Below are positions 1 through 8,784 of a stretch of DNA of 64,000 nucleotides, one piece after another (position 1 is the first letter of the stretch; each line of letters starts with the position of its first letter). The stretch comes from Flavihumibacter fluminis (GTDB lineage Bacteria > Bacteroidota > Bacteroidia > Chitinophagales > Chitinophagaceae): the NCBI RefSeq assembly GCF_021491375.1, contig NZ_JAKEVY010000001.1, forward strand, positions 434,001 through 498,000, in the 5' to 3' direction. The notes beneath the pieces are model-generated. The model was given only the letters and a program-made list of their open reading frames with translations, had not been told where the DNA came from and searched no databases. The position numbers were made by a program, and so were the translations under genes.

Positions 1-1
1 C

Positions 2-457
2 GCTATTCTGAAAATTGAAGATCCCCGTTTTGAGCCGGTTCGCCATCTGCCTTATGGCATCCGCAAAGCAAAAGCGGACCTGGGTGAACAGATCTTTACA
101 TTAGGTTATCCCCGTACCGAGATCGTATACAATGAAGGATATCTGAGTGCCAAAACCGGTTACAATGGTGATACGGTTACCTATCAGATAGCTATTTCTG
201 CCAACCCGGGTAACTCTGGTGGCCCCATCTTCAACCAGCACGGTGAAGTGATCGGTGTACTTAGCGGTAAACAGGTTACTGCGGAGGGAGTAGTTTTTAG
301 CAGCCAGAGTAAGAACATTTTCAGAGCTCTGGACTCACTCAAACAGGATAGCAGCACCACTATCCGCATTCAGAGCAACTCCTCCGTAAAAGGAATTGAC
401 CGGGTAATGCAGATCAAAAGAATCGAGGAGTGTATTTACAATGTAATGAGTTATTGA
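2..457 (+). CDS. Trypsin-like serine protease, C-terminal part (5' end outside window)
   Basis: Only the last 151 codons are visible; the frame is open from base 2. The block ANPGNSGGPIF (serine codon at 215-217) is the active-site signature of trypsin-like (S1C, Deg/HtrA-like) proteases, and the preceding stretch with LGYPR and the following GEVIGVLSGKQ fit the second beta-barrel. The catalytic His and Asp would lie upstream of the window. No PDZ domain follows the protease barrel: after about 45 further residues the protein ends, so it is either a PDZ-less protease or carries its other domains at the N-terminus. The stop overlaps the convergent DUF1080 gene by 7 bp. The family is clear; the substrate is unknown. 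Confidence 0.85.
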   Translation, partial: AILKIEDPRFEPVRHLPYGIRKAKADLGEQIFTLGYPRTEIVYNEGYLSAKTGYNGDTVTYQIAISANPGNSGGPIFNQHGEVIGVLSGKQVTAEGVVFSSQSKNIFRALDSLKQDSSTTIRIQSNSSVKGIDRVMQIKRIEECIYNVMSY

Positions 458-1173
458 GCCGGAAGTAATTTCAGCCTGATATTACGGTACTGAACCCACA
501 TTTGTGGTGCAACGTGCAGTTGCAATCCCAGTAACCCTTTGACTGATCTGTTGACTGAATCAGCATCCAGCAATGCGCTCATTTTTTTTCCATTGATAAA
601 GTGCTCATATCGGAAACCTGCAGCTTTGATCACTAACTCATTCCAATCATTGGTTTTTATTGCATTCCGGAGTTCGTCCTGTGAACCAAGGCTATCCAGT
701 ACAATTGGCCCGGCGCCTGTCTTAAATTCAACAGACTCTCCTCTTTTAGCCAAAAAGCCACGCCCTCTCTCTTCATAGTTTTGTCCTGTATAGGTATTGG
801 CGCCATCAATATCTGCCTGATATCCTTTTAGTGCATAGCGCAAACCAGGCACTTCCTGGCTCCGGTATTGAACCCCACTATTCCCCTGCTCACTTATTCT
901 GTATTCCAATGTCAACTCAAAGTCTGATGGTAATTCACCGGTATAAACAAGAAATGTATTGTATTCCAACGGATGTTCCGGAGTTACTTCTCCGAAAATA
1001 GAACTATCCCTGATTTTCCAGTAGCTGGTATCTCCTTCCCAATTGGTAAAACTGACTCCATCAAAGAGTACATTCGTCTTTTCCTCTTTTGCAGCTGGTG
1101 TAGCACATCCTGCCAAAGCAACCATCCCGATTATAAATCCTACAGCTGCGCACGATCCGATTCTATTGTTCAT
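451..1173 (-). CDS. DUF1080 (3-keto-disaccharide hydrolase-like) lipoprotein
   Basis: A 240-residue lipoprotein: a hydrophobic signal ends in the lipobox ALAGC with the lipidated Cys at residue 23. The rest is a DUF1080 jelly-roll domain, recognisable from NVLFDGVSFTNW, EYRISEQGNSGVQYRS, GYQADID and the TGQNYEERGRG loop. Characterised members of this family act on 3-keto-glycosides or sit in glycan-degrading secretomes; activity here is inferred. It is the last gene of a four-gene leftward operon and begins 7 bp after the stop of the heme-containing dehydrogenase-like protein, so it probably acts at the cell surface or in the periplasm on a product of that protein. Confidence 0.85.
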   Translation of the reverse strand: MNNRIGSCAAVGFIIGMVALAGCATPAAKEEKTNVLFDGVSFTNWEGDTSYWKIRDSSIFGEVTPEHPLEYNTFLVYTGELPSDFELTLEYRISEQGNSGVQYRSQEVPGLRYALKGYQADIDGANTYTGQNYEERGRGFLAKRGESVEFKTGAGPIVLDSLGSQDELRNAIKTNDWNELVIKAAGFRYEHFINGKKMSALLDADSVNRSVKGLLGLQLHVAPQMWVQYRNIRLKLLPAQ

Positions 1174-1180
1174 CTGCCTA

Positions 1181-3826
1181 TTATTTTTTTCTGAATAAAC
1201 TATCCTCCCGGTTTCCTCCTGCTTTCAGGTACGCCAGTAAATCCTTTAATTCTTCCGGATTCAGGCGGTTTATCATATTGGGCAACATAGGAGAAATCTC
1301 CGACAACCGGGTTCGAACCACATCTGATTTGGCGAGCATCCGATGTTCCTGCGGCGCAAAAGGATTCTGTGCAATCGTGTAGCCCTTTTCATCCTCATCA
1401 ATCAATCTTCCCATTACAGTTTTGCCGGTTCGGAGATAGAAAACGGTTGCACCATACTGATCAGAGATGGATTTATTGGGTTCAATAATGGCTTCCAGCA
1501 TATCATGGTAGGAGAATCGGGTACCCAACTGCGTTAGATCGGGACCGCTTACGCCTCCCTCTCCTTTCATAGTATGACAGGAAGCGCATAAACTGGTTAC
1601 GAAGAGTCCCTGTCCTCTTTCAAAATTCCGATTGCTCATTCCGCTATCTACATACTTCATAGCATCTTCCACTGTCCAATCGCGGCCTGGTCCCTTGGGC
1701 TGCACTGCTTTTCCGGATTGCGCCACCACGGGCCGATTGGCAATAGAATCGCCGGATAAATCATTAAAGTAGGTAAATCTATTTTGAGGAACACCACTTA
1801 ATGCCTGCTTCCTGGCCAGGTTGATAAAACCAGCATAACTATGTCCGCCCTGGAACTGGAAAGCCTTTGTAAACCAGGCGAAATACTCCTTTTGCTGGGG
1901 TTCGTTCATTCCAGAACGGACCTGGCTGAGCACAGTAGCATAATAGGTTTGATTTTGCGGCGGAAATTTAGCCAGCGTACCTGCTATTCCCATTCCATAA
2001 TCCGGGTTGCGCATGATCAGGTCTTCCGAACTGGTCAGATTTTCTTCTTCCACCCATCCCTCTTCCTTTGGTTCAAGCATTAATTTCAGCGTATGCTGAA
2101 TCGCGGTAGTATCCCCCAGGTAAACCAGCACTTTGCTGAGCTGACGATTGAAAAGCGGTTCTTTTGGTAATGGAAAAGCAGATGCAAAATAAGCGGCCAA
2201 TTCTTTCCTGGTTGCCTCACCAGGTTTTGCTGATCGGCTTAAAAACAGTTCAACTGCCCGGATCATGTCCAGTTGTTGCTGGCGATCAAGTTCCCTGAAC
2301 GGAATTTTATTCAGTGTATTTTTTACAAGGGTCCAATCGGTGGCGCTACCAGCCTTTTTGGATAGGGCAAGAGTAGCCTGCACCAGTTTGGAACTTTGGG
2401 TGGTTGCATTCAGGTTTGGTAACCAGCTTGCCTTAGGAGATTGCTCCAGGATTTTCCTGGCTGCAAACCGGATTCCGGCATCCGCATGATCCAGGTTTGT
2501 CCAGGCAAGGGCTCTGCCCTTCTCATCCGGATTCACGTGAAAAGCTTCCAGTTCGCGACGCAGCTCATTTTCCGGGGAAATTACTGGTTTGGCAGCTGGC
2601 TCCTTTTTCAGGTGACCATCACCGTAATAAACCCTGTAGAGATCAGACTCAAGACGCCGGCCGCCGGTTAGAAAATACAGCGCACCATCCGGACCAATAA
2701 CACCATCGGTTAATGGTAATGGAGAACCGGAAAGAAATTCTTCCCCTTTTGCCGTATAACTGCTACCTGATGGCGTTGGCCAGATCGCATAAATAATTCC
2801 AAAACTCCAGTCGAAGGCAAACAACGCGTCGCGGTATTTTTCAGGGAATGCAGCATCCTTACCAGATACGATATTAGTGGGTGAACCCTGTCCAATGTTC
2901 AGCACAGCAGGGCGTCCATCAGAAAAAGAAGGGTGCCATTTGGCGGTGCCAGGCCGCCAGCCAAATTCACTGCCACTGGTTACATGGCAGACTCTTGTTG
3001 GTCTGTACCAGGGTGTACCCATATCCCATTCCATATCAGAATCATAGGTAAACATATCACCTGCCTCATTAAAGGCAAGGTCAAAGGGATTTCTGAAACC
3101 GGATGCATAGAGTTCCCAGTCAGTACCGGTTGAATCAACTTTAGCAATCCATCCCCCAAGCATGCCTACCGAATTATCGTGACCATTTGGATCCCGCAGC
3201 AAAGGAATCAGATTATCCAGCTGTGCATCCGGGGAACTGCGATAGGTTTTCATCTCCGGCAGTTTGGTGAAATTCCCGGCAATAACATAAAGCGATTGCT
3301 GATCCGGACCCAGTACTATGGAATGGGGACCATGTTCTCCCTCTCCTTCCAATGCTTTCAATAAGGTAACGGAATCATACTGATCATCGTTATTGGTATC
3401 CCTGAGCCGATACAGACCACTGCTTTTGGGATAACTGCTATCACCGCCATGATTCACCATTACGTACAAACTGTTAAATGCATAGAGTAACCCATGCGCA
3501 TAGCCGAAATTGAAATTGTCGACACGCAAGGGTTCTGCCACTACTTTACTGACCGTATCACCAATAGCGGGAATGGTCATACGATACAAACCACCATACT
3601 GATCGGAAGCAATCAATCGTCCTTTGTCATCAAAGGTCATGGCAACCCAGGAACCTTCTCCTTTTTCAGAGGGACCAAATAAACGTTCCGCCCGAAACCC
3701 TTCAGGCAATTGTAAGCTTGCCAGTTTGGGATCAGATGGAGTAACATATTCGGGAGTCTTTTCTTTACAGGCTCCAAATCCTAACAATACAACTAGCAAT
3801 ACGAATAAACCGGTACGGTTATACAT
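1181..3826 (-). CDS. PVC-type dehydrogenase-like lipoprotein with C-terminal heme c domain
   Basis: An 881-residue exported protein with a lipoprotein signal (LLGFGAC, Cys about residue 20). Residues about 30-420 form a beta-propeller of the glucose/sorbosone dehydrogenase type (membrane-bound dehydrogenase domain of planctomycetes). Residues about 430-690 are alpha-helical and HEAT-like. A cytochrome c domain follows, with the heme motif CASCH at about 747-751 and the sequence GVSGPDLTQLG typical of the 'putative heme-binding domain, Pirellula/Verrucomicrobium type'. A single-heme electron outlet suggests oxidation of a small molecule, possibly a sugar, outside the cytoplasm. Third gene of the operon, 14 bp behind the DUF1501 gene. 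The substrate cannot be read from sequence. Confidence 0.85.
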   Translation of the reverse strand: MYNRTGLFVLLVVLLGFGACKEKTPEYVTPSDPKLASLQLPEGFRAERLFGPSEKGEGSWVAMTFDDKGRLIASDQYGGLYRMTIPAIGDTVSKVVAEPLRVDNFNFGYAHGLLYAFNSLYVMVNHGGDSSYPKSSGLYRLRDTNNDDQYDSVTLLKALEGEGEHGPHSIVLGPDQQSLYVIAGNFTKLPEMKTYRSSPDAQLDNLIPLLRDPNGHDNSVGMLGGWIAKVDSTGTDWELYASGFRNPFDLAFNEAGDMFTYDSDMEWDMGTPWYRPTRVCHVTSGSEFGWRPGTAKWHPSFSDGRPAVLNIGQGSPTNIVSGKDAAFPEKYRDALFAFDWSFGIIYAIWPTPSGSSYTAKGEEFLSGSPLPLTDGVIGPDGALYFLTGGRRLESDLYRVYYGDGHLKKEPAAKPVISPENELRRELEAFHVNPDEKGRALAWTNLDHADAGIRFAARKILEQSPKASWLPNLNATTQSSKLVQATLALSKKAGSATDWTLVKNTLNKIPFRELDRQQQLDMIRAVELFLSRSAKPGEATRKELAAYFASAFPLPKEPLFNRQLSKVLVYLGDTTAIQHTLKLMLEPKEEGWVEEENLTSSEDLIMRNPDYGMGIAGTLAKFPPQNQTYYATVLSQVRSGMNEPQQKEYFAWFTKAFQFQGGHSYAGFINLARKQALSGVPQNRFTYFNDLSGDSIANRPVVAQSGKAVQPKGPGRDWTVEDAMKYVDSGMSNRNFERGQGLFVTSLCASCHTMKGEGGVSGPDLTQLGTRFSYHDMLEAIIEPNKSISDQYGATVFYLRTGKTVMGRLIDEDEKGYTIAQNPFAPQEHRMLAKSDVVRTRLSEISPMLPNMINRLNPEELKDLLAYLKAGGNREDSLFRKK

Positions 3827-3840
3827 TTATAAAAAAATTT

Positions 3841-5280
3841 TCAGGCGTTTTTAATTAATAGTTCTGGAATCGCTTTCCCTTTACCGTCGGGAGTGGTGTA
3901 AAATGGTCGTTGCTCTATCTCGACCTGTGTTTCTTCAGGAATTCCAAGGCAATGGTAAATGGTCTGATGCAACTGATCAATTCGGACAGGATTTTCAATG
4001 GTCTTGCAGGGACGCTCATCAGCGGTTTTTCCATACACGAATCCTTTTTTGATGCCACCTCCGAAAAGCAATACTGAACCGGCATCTGTAAAATGACGGT
4101 GCATGCCATAAAACTTCATATCATGCAATACATCCGGCTGATCCACCTGCTCCTGAACTTTGAAATCAGGCTTGCCTTCCACCATCATATCCCTGCTGAA
4201 TTCACTTGCCAGAATGATCAGGGTACGGTCTAAGTGCCCCGACTGCTCCAGGTCTTTTATCAGTTGTGCAATAGGAGCATCGATCATTTTTTTCATATCA
4301 ACCATCCGGGTATGACCGTTTTCATGGGTATCAAAACCAAAAAAAGGTTCATATTCCGTAGTTACACTGATGAAGCGCGCCCCCTGCTGGGTGAGTCGTT
4401 TGGCCATTAGACAACCCAGCCCAAATCTGCCGGTGTTATAGATATCGTAAGATTCTTTGGGTTCAAGACTCAGATTAAAAGCTTTTGCCTCCGGAGAATT
4501 GAGCAACCGGTACGATTGCTCCATGGATCGCTTCAGGGATTCTTTCTGATAGTCACTTCCAAATTCACCAAGCGGACTTTGATTGACCAGTTCTGTGTAG
4601 AGCTGGTTTCTTTTTTCAAAACGTTTTGCATCCATACCAACCGGCGGACGAACAGCATCCAGTCCCTGCGATGGGTCAGGTATTATGAAAGGTCCAAATT
4701 CATTGCCTAAGAATCCGGCTGTATGGAACGCTTTTAATTCTTCAGCCTCTCCAACTGTAAATCGTTGGCCAATATCAATAAAAGCTGGGATCACCGGATT
4801 TTTTGGTCCCTGCAGATAGGCTATCCATGCACCAATATGTGGAGCTGCTACTGTTTGAGGAGGTTCATAACAGGTATGCCAGTGATATTGGTGGCGTGCA
4901 TGCAGTATATGGCCCATATCCGCCGCTGTATAGGATCGAATCAGGGTGCCTTTGTCCATCACCTGTCCTATTTTTTCCAGTCCCTCCGAAAAATAGATAC
5001 CGTCCAGTTTGGTTGGAACTGCCGGGAAAGTGCTTAATACCCGGTTGGCATCCATCCCTTTTTCAAATGGGCTATATCTTTTGGGATCGAAGGTTTCAGT
5101 ATGAGCCACACCTCCCGCCATCCAGAGCAGAATGACTGTATCAGCGGAGGAATTGATTTTGTTGACCGGCTTACAACCAGGTAACCATCCGGCAATAGGG
5201 GCACCTGCTGCCATAGCAGCCAAACTGGCACCTGAACATTGTTTTAGAAATCTACGCCTGTTCCATTTTGAATTTGACAT
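3841..5280 (-). CDS. DUF1501 protein with Tat signal, probable lipoprotein
   Basis: The ATG at 5280 is chosen because it places the twin-arginine motif NRRRFLK at residues 7-13 and lies just behind the stop of the preceding gene; a further 19 upstream codons are open but would overlap that gene and spoil the signal. The protein is then 479 residues. The signal ends in a lipobox-like WLPGC, so a Tat-exported lipoprotein is likely. The body is DUF1501, a family related to the alkaline phosphatase/sulfatase fold, with the block STFPAVPTKLDGIYFSEGL and the late segment LIILASEFSRDMMVEGKPD. DUF1501 genes nearly always sit beside DUF1549/DUF1553 genes, as here. Catalytic activity is unproven for the family. 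Confidence 0.85.
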   Translation of the reverse strand: MSNSKWNRRRFLKQCSGASLAAMAAGAPIAGWLPGCKPVNKINSSADTVILLWMAGGVAHTETFDPKRYSPFEKGMDANRVLSTFPAVPTKLDGIYFSEGLEKIGQVMDKGTLIRSYTAADMGHILHARHQYHWHTCYEPPQTVAAPHIGAWIAYLQGPKNPVIPAFIDIGQRFTVGEAEELKAFHTAGFLGNEFGPFIIPDPSQGLDAVRPPVGMDAKRFEKRNQLYTELVNQSPLGEFGSDYQKESLKRSMEQSYRLLNSPEAKAFNLSLEPKESYDIYNTGRFGLGCLMAKRLTQQGARFISVTTEYEPFFGFDTHENGHTRMVDMKKMIDAPIAQLIKDLEQSGHLDRTLIILASEFSRDMMVEGKPDFKVQEQVDQPDVLHDMKFYGMHRHFTDAGSVLLFGGGIKKGFVYGKTADERPCKTIENPVRIDQLHQTIYHCLGIPEETQVEIEQRPFYTTPDGKGKAIPELLIKNA

Positions 5281-5294
5281 GGTGGTGGGCTTGA

Positions 5295-7709
5295 CTAGTA
5301 AATTAATTGAAATTCCGGATGCATCGCCATAATCCATAAAAAGTCCATAATAGCATCCTGATCGGGTTTATTTCCAAGAGCCTTGGTGGCCAGTTTCATT
5401 TCATCGGCCATCGGTTTTCTTCCCAATGCGCTTTTATATACTTCATCAATAAGTACAGAAGTGGCAGCATTTCGACGAACCCAATTTGCAGCAGCTCTTT
5501 TGATGCCTTCATGAAATACGGAACCGTTGGTTAGTTCAAGCGCCTGTATCAGGTTGGCCTGTGAACTTCGGCTAGTCGTAACCGTTTCACGTGCCGGCCT
5601 TCCCAATGCAGTGAGAAAAGGATCGTTTTTGACCAGGGCAGCCCTGGCAAAAGACATAATTGTGCTCACAGAATCCGGTAGCAGGTTAGCAACGATCACG
5701 CTATCCGGGTACAGCGGTTCAAACGCCGTTGCTACTGCATCTGCAAATTGCTCAGCTGTCATGCGTTTCCGGATCATGCCACCGAATTTGAAATCCTTTG
5801 CCAGCAACATTTCAGGCTCTTTCACGGAAACACTGGGTAGCTGGTAGGCTTCCGAACTCATGATAGTAAACAATAGTTTTTTCAGATCCGCGCCGGAGTT
5901 AGCAAAGTCATAAGCCAGCCAGTCGAGCAAATCCTGGTTCCAGGGTTCATTGTCCATAACATCTACCGGTTCCACTAATCCTCTGCCAAAAAGCTGGGCC
6001 CAGATCCGGTTTACAAGTGTGCGGTACAAGCGACCGTCTTTGGGTTGAACCAGTTTATCTGCCAGCTGCTCCAGTCTTTTTTGTTTGGGAAGTGTTTTAT
6101 CAATTTCTCCAAGCTGGGGATATAACATTCTGGTATCTGCCCATTTGCCTGTAGGCACATCACAACGCGCTATTTGAAGAATGGTATCAGAGAAGAGGTT
6201 GGCAAAGCCATAGGCGTCTTCCAGTTTCCAATCACTGATAAAACTATCATGGCAACTGGCACATTTCAAATTCAATCCGAGGAATACCTGTGCAACATTC
6301 TGGGCTGCCTGCATTTCTGTACTCTGACTCGAGTTAATGGTACCGCGCCACTGTATTCCTCTTATGAATCCTTGTGAAGCAGGTCCCGGATTCACCAGTT
6401 CTTTTACCATCTGATCGTATGACTTATTCTCATACAAGGATTGATACAACCATTTGGTGATATCAAAGCGTCCGCCTGTAATGTAACCGGTTCCGGTATA
6501 ATCGTTTCGCAACAAATCATTCCAGAAGCTCAGCCAGTGCTGAGTATAATCATGTTTTCGATCCAGCAGGGATGTTATCAGGCGTTCTCTTTTATCCGGA
6601 TGAGTATCAGCGAGAAAAGCATCAACAGAATCAGGAGTTGGCAAAAGACCAACCAGGTCGAGGTAGACCCGTTTCATAAAGAGGCGATCGTCAATACGGG
6701 TAGGCCATTTTTGCTTTGTCTGTTTAAAATAAGCATTCAGCAACCGATCTACCGGGTGTTTATAAGTTCCCTCAACCGGGGGCAATTCAGGGAGCCTGGG
6801 TTCCAGGGAAGCTACCCGGTAAAGACTTTTCAAAGGACCATCGGGCCAGGGAGCACCTTTGTTAATCCAGAATTCCAGCAGGTTGATTTCTTCTGCCGAA
6901 AGGGCTTTACCCTTTCCTGGCATGGCATCCTTGTGAGATCTTGGCAATTTGATCCGGCGGATCATTTCCGATGCGCTGGCATTTCCAGGCTGAATGACCG
7001 GACCGTTTTCACCACCCTGAAATACAAATTCTTTTTTGTCCAGCCTAAGTTCTCCTTTCACTTTTGCTGCACCATGACAACTGTAACAATGATGCGCAAG
7101 GATGCTGCGTACCTGGAAATTTAACTCAGCGGTGCTGGCTTCATCCAGCGGGCCATTAAAGGAGGCAAAATTAATGCCGGCCGGAGCTTCAACACCGGGT
7201 TCATCCTCTTTACCTGGCAGAACGCTGGTCAGATAATCTTCACCGTGAGTAAGCGAAGCACCAAAATGGCCGGCTACCGCCATGCTGAAAAAAGTAACAG
7301 CTAGCAACACAGAGCCCATGCGCTGTTTGCCATTGTAAAATAAACCTGCGGCCAGCAGGCATAAAAGAAGTGTGGAGATGCCGGTCCACTGATGTATATC
7401 CAATACTTCGCCGCCATAGGATTCAGCACTGGCCAATAACAGGCCGGCAATTACAGCTAACACCGAACTAATTGCTGCCACTGCAAGAATGATTCGAATG
7501 GCGGGGATGAATTCTGTTTTTTTTCTAACTACCCTTAGCAGGTCCAGCAAAAAAGCAATTGCAATCAAACCGATTGGAAAATGGACCAGGAGGGGATGAA
7601 GCCGACCAATCAATACCCAATACCAGGCAGTTGAACTGGATTCGGCAACCGGATCTGCCAATAAATAAAAAGGCAGGAAGAGAAACAATAAAAGGGATAC
7701 TACTTTCAT
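5295..7709 (-). CDS. Membrane protein with PSCyt1, DUF1549 and DUF1553 domains
   Basis: An 804-residue protein from the ATG at 7709. The N-terminal 170 residues hold a signal anchor and about four membrane helices with LHPLLVHFPIGL, the mark of a DUF2231-like heme-associated membrane module. Next come a planctomycete-type cytochrome c motif HHCYSCHG near residue 210 (PSCyt1), DUF1549 from about 330 (VDRLLNAYF, VYLDLVGLLPTPD), a second CxxCH (LKCASCH) near 485, and DUF1553 to the end (YRTLVNRIWAQLFGRGLVEPVD). It is first in the four-gene operon. Two potential c-type hemes plus a membrane module suggest that it passes electrons from the periplasm to the membrane. This is inference from the domains. 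Confidence 0.88.
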   Translation of the reverse strand: MKVVSLLLFLFLPFYLLADPVAESSSTAWYWVLIGRLHPLLVHFPIGLIAIAFLLDLLRVVRKKTEFIPAIRIILAVAAISSVLAVIAGLLLASAESYGGEVLDIHQWTGISTLLLCLLAAGLFYNGKQRMGSVLLAVTFFSMAVAGHFGASLTHGEDYLTSVLPGKEDEPGVEAPAGINFASFNGPLDEASTAELNFQVRSILAHHCYSCHGAAKVKGELRLDKKEFVFQGGENGPVIQPGNASASEMIRRIKLPRSHKDAMPGKGKALSAEEINLLEFWINKGAPWPDGPLKSLYRVASLEPRLPELPPVEGTYKHPVDRLLNAYFKQTKQKWPTRIDDRLFMKRVYLDLVGLLPTPDSVDAFLADTHPDKRERLITSLLDRKHDYTQHWLSFWNDLLRNDYTGTGYITGGRFDITKWLYQSLYENKSYDQMVKELVNPGPASQGFIRGIQWRGTINSSQSTEMQAAQNVAQVFLGLNLKCASCHDSFISDWKLEDAYGFANLFSDTILQIARCDVPTGKWADTRMLYPQLGEIDKTLPKQKRLEQLADKLVQPKDGRLYRTLVNRIWAQLFGRGLVEPVDVMDNEPWNQDLLDWLAYDFANSGADLKKLLFTIMSSEAYQLPSVSVKEPEMLLAKDFKFGGMIRKRMTAEQFADAVATAFEPLYPDSVIVANLLPDSVSTIMSFARAALVKNDPFLTALGRPARETVTTSRSSQANLIQALELTNGSVFHEGIKRAAANWVRRNAATSVLIDEVYKSALGRKPMADEMKLATKALGNKPDQDAIMDFLWIMAMHPEFQLIY

Positions 7710-7741
7710 TACTGGCAATCAATTGGCGCTTAACTTAAGAA

Positions 7742-7794
7742 GGGAAAGCGGATTCACTGTCCTGTTCTGTTCTGAACAACGAATCTGCTTTCCC
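7742..7794 (-). terminator. Dyad between the nucleotidyltransferase gene region and the DUF1553 operon
   Basis: GGGAAAGCGGATTC (7742-7755) pairs with GAATCTGCTTTCCC (7781-7794) with one wobble position. The loop holds a smaller dyad GTTC/GAAC. There is no clean T-run on either side, so it may be an operator or 5' UTR structure of the leftward operon starting at 7709 rather than a terminator. Confidence 0.4.
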
Positions 7795-7844
7795 TTATAA
7801 CGTTACAATTTAGTGCCGCTTGTAATGACTTTTCTGCCTAGCTA

Positions 7845-8744
7845 TTATTGCCAAAGATTATTTGGATATTCACCTGCTGCCACCAAAGCATCCAGGCTTG
7901 CCTGTACACTTGGAGCATCTTCTTTATAAGTAACGCCGAACCAGCTGGAACTGGTCTGAATAACAGGGATAACGCCTTTACCGGATTTTATAAAGTCATC
8001 TGCCACTATCGGAATGAAAAATTCTGCCTTGGGTTCCTGGTAATGTTTCTTTACAAAATCATTGAACATTTCCTGACTTATAGAGAATACAGAAGGATGG
8101 AAACACCAGAAATTCATGGACACACTGGAGTCAAGGGGAAGTTCCTCCGGCTCCTGGTTATCATCACATACAATTTTTCCATCTTTCATAGCAATATTCA
8201 GTCGCTCTGCAATGGACTCCAGGTTTCCGGCAGCATCAACGCGACAAACACCCCGGTTTACCGTACCATGTTCACTAAGGGTTTTCAGGAGTTCGTAACC
8301 AATGATAGCGTATTTATCGGGACTGCAAGCTGTTGTCAGGAAATCATACGCTTTTGCAAATGCATCGCGGCCATAAAAATCGTCTGCATTGATCACAGCA
8401 AATGGTTCCTGCACCGCATTTTTGGCACAGAGAACAGCATGTGCCGTACCCCAGGGTTTGGTCCTTCCATCCGGAACAGTTACATCCGGCAGGAAAGCAT
8501 CCAGACTCTGAAACACATAATCAACAGCAACTTTTCCATCCAGCTTGGAACCAAATACTTCTTTAAAATCATTCACAAATTCTTCCCGGATAATAAAGAC
8601 AACTTTGCCAAATCCGGCACGAATCGCATCATAGATGGAATATTCCATAATGGTTTCACCACTTGGACCAAACGACTGAATTTGTTTTAAACTTCCATAC
8701 CTGGATGCCATACCTGCTGCCAGAATTACTAAGGTTGGTTGCAT
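7845..8744 (-). CDS. Sugar nucleotidyltransferase family protein
   Basis: A 299-residue cytoplasmic nucleotidyltransferase. The start at 8744 gives the typical N-terminus MQPTLVILAAGMASRYGSLK, containing the nucleotide-binding GxxSR loop; the longer open frame upstream would collide with the divergent gene at 8785. INADDFYGRDAF near residue 120 holds the metal-binding Asp residues. Members of this family (COG1208-like) transfer a nucleotide to a sugar phosphate. It differs from RmlA and GalU in its spacing and lacks an acyltransferase tail, so the exact sugar is not assignable. It stands alone, with no glycosyltransferase neighbours. Confidence 0.85.
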   Translation of the reverse strand: MQPTLVILAAGMASRYGSLKQIQSFGPSGETIMEYSIYDAIRAGFGKVVFIIREEFVNDFKEVFGSKLDGKVAVDYVFQSLDAFLPDVTVPDGRTKPWGTAHAVLCAKNAVQEPFAVINADDFYGRDAFAKAYDFLTTACSPDKYAIIGYELLKTLSEHGTVNRGVCRVDAAGNLESIAERLNIAMKDGKIVCDDNQEPEELPLDSSVSMNFWCFHPSVFSISQEMFNDFVKKHYQEPKAEFFIPIVADDFIKSGKGVIPVIQTSSSWFGVTYKEDAPSVQASLDALVAAGEYPNNLWQ

Positions 8745-8784
8745 TCTTCTATTTTTGTTTCGGGCACGAATATAAATCATAAGA

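Noticed and set aside
3841-5337. Longer form of the DUF1501 gene from 5337
   Set aside because: It would overlap the preceding gene by 43 bp and put 19 residues before the Tat signal. The ATG at 5280 gives a proper twin-arginine N-terminus.
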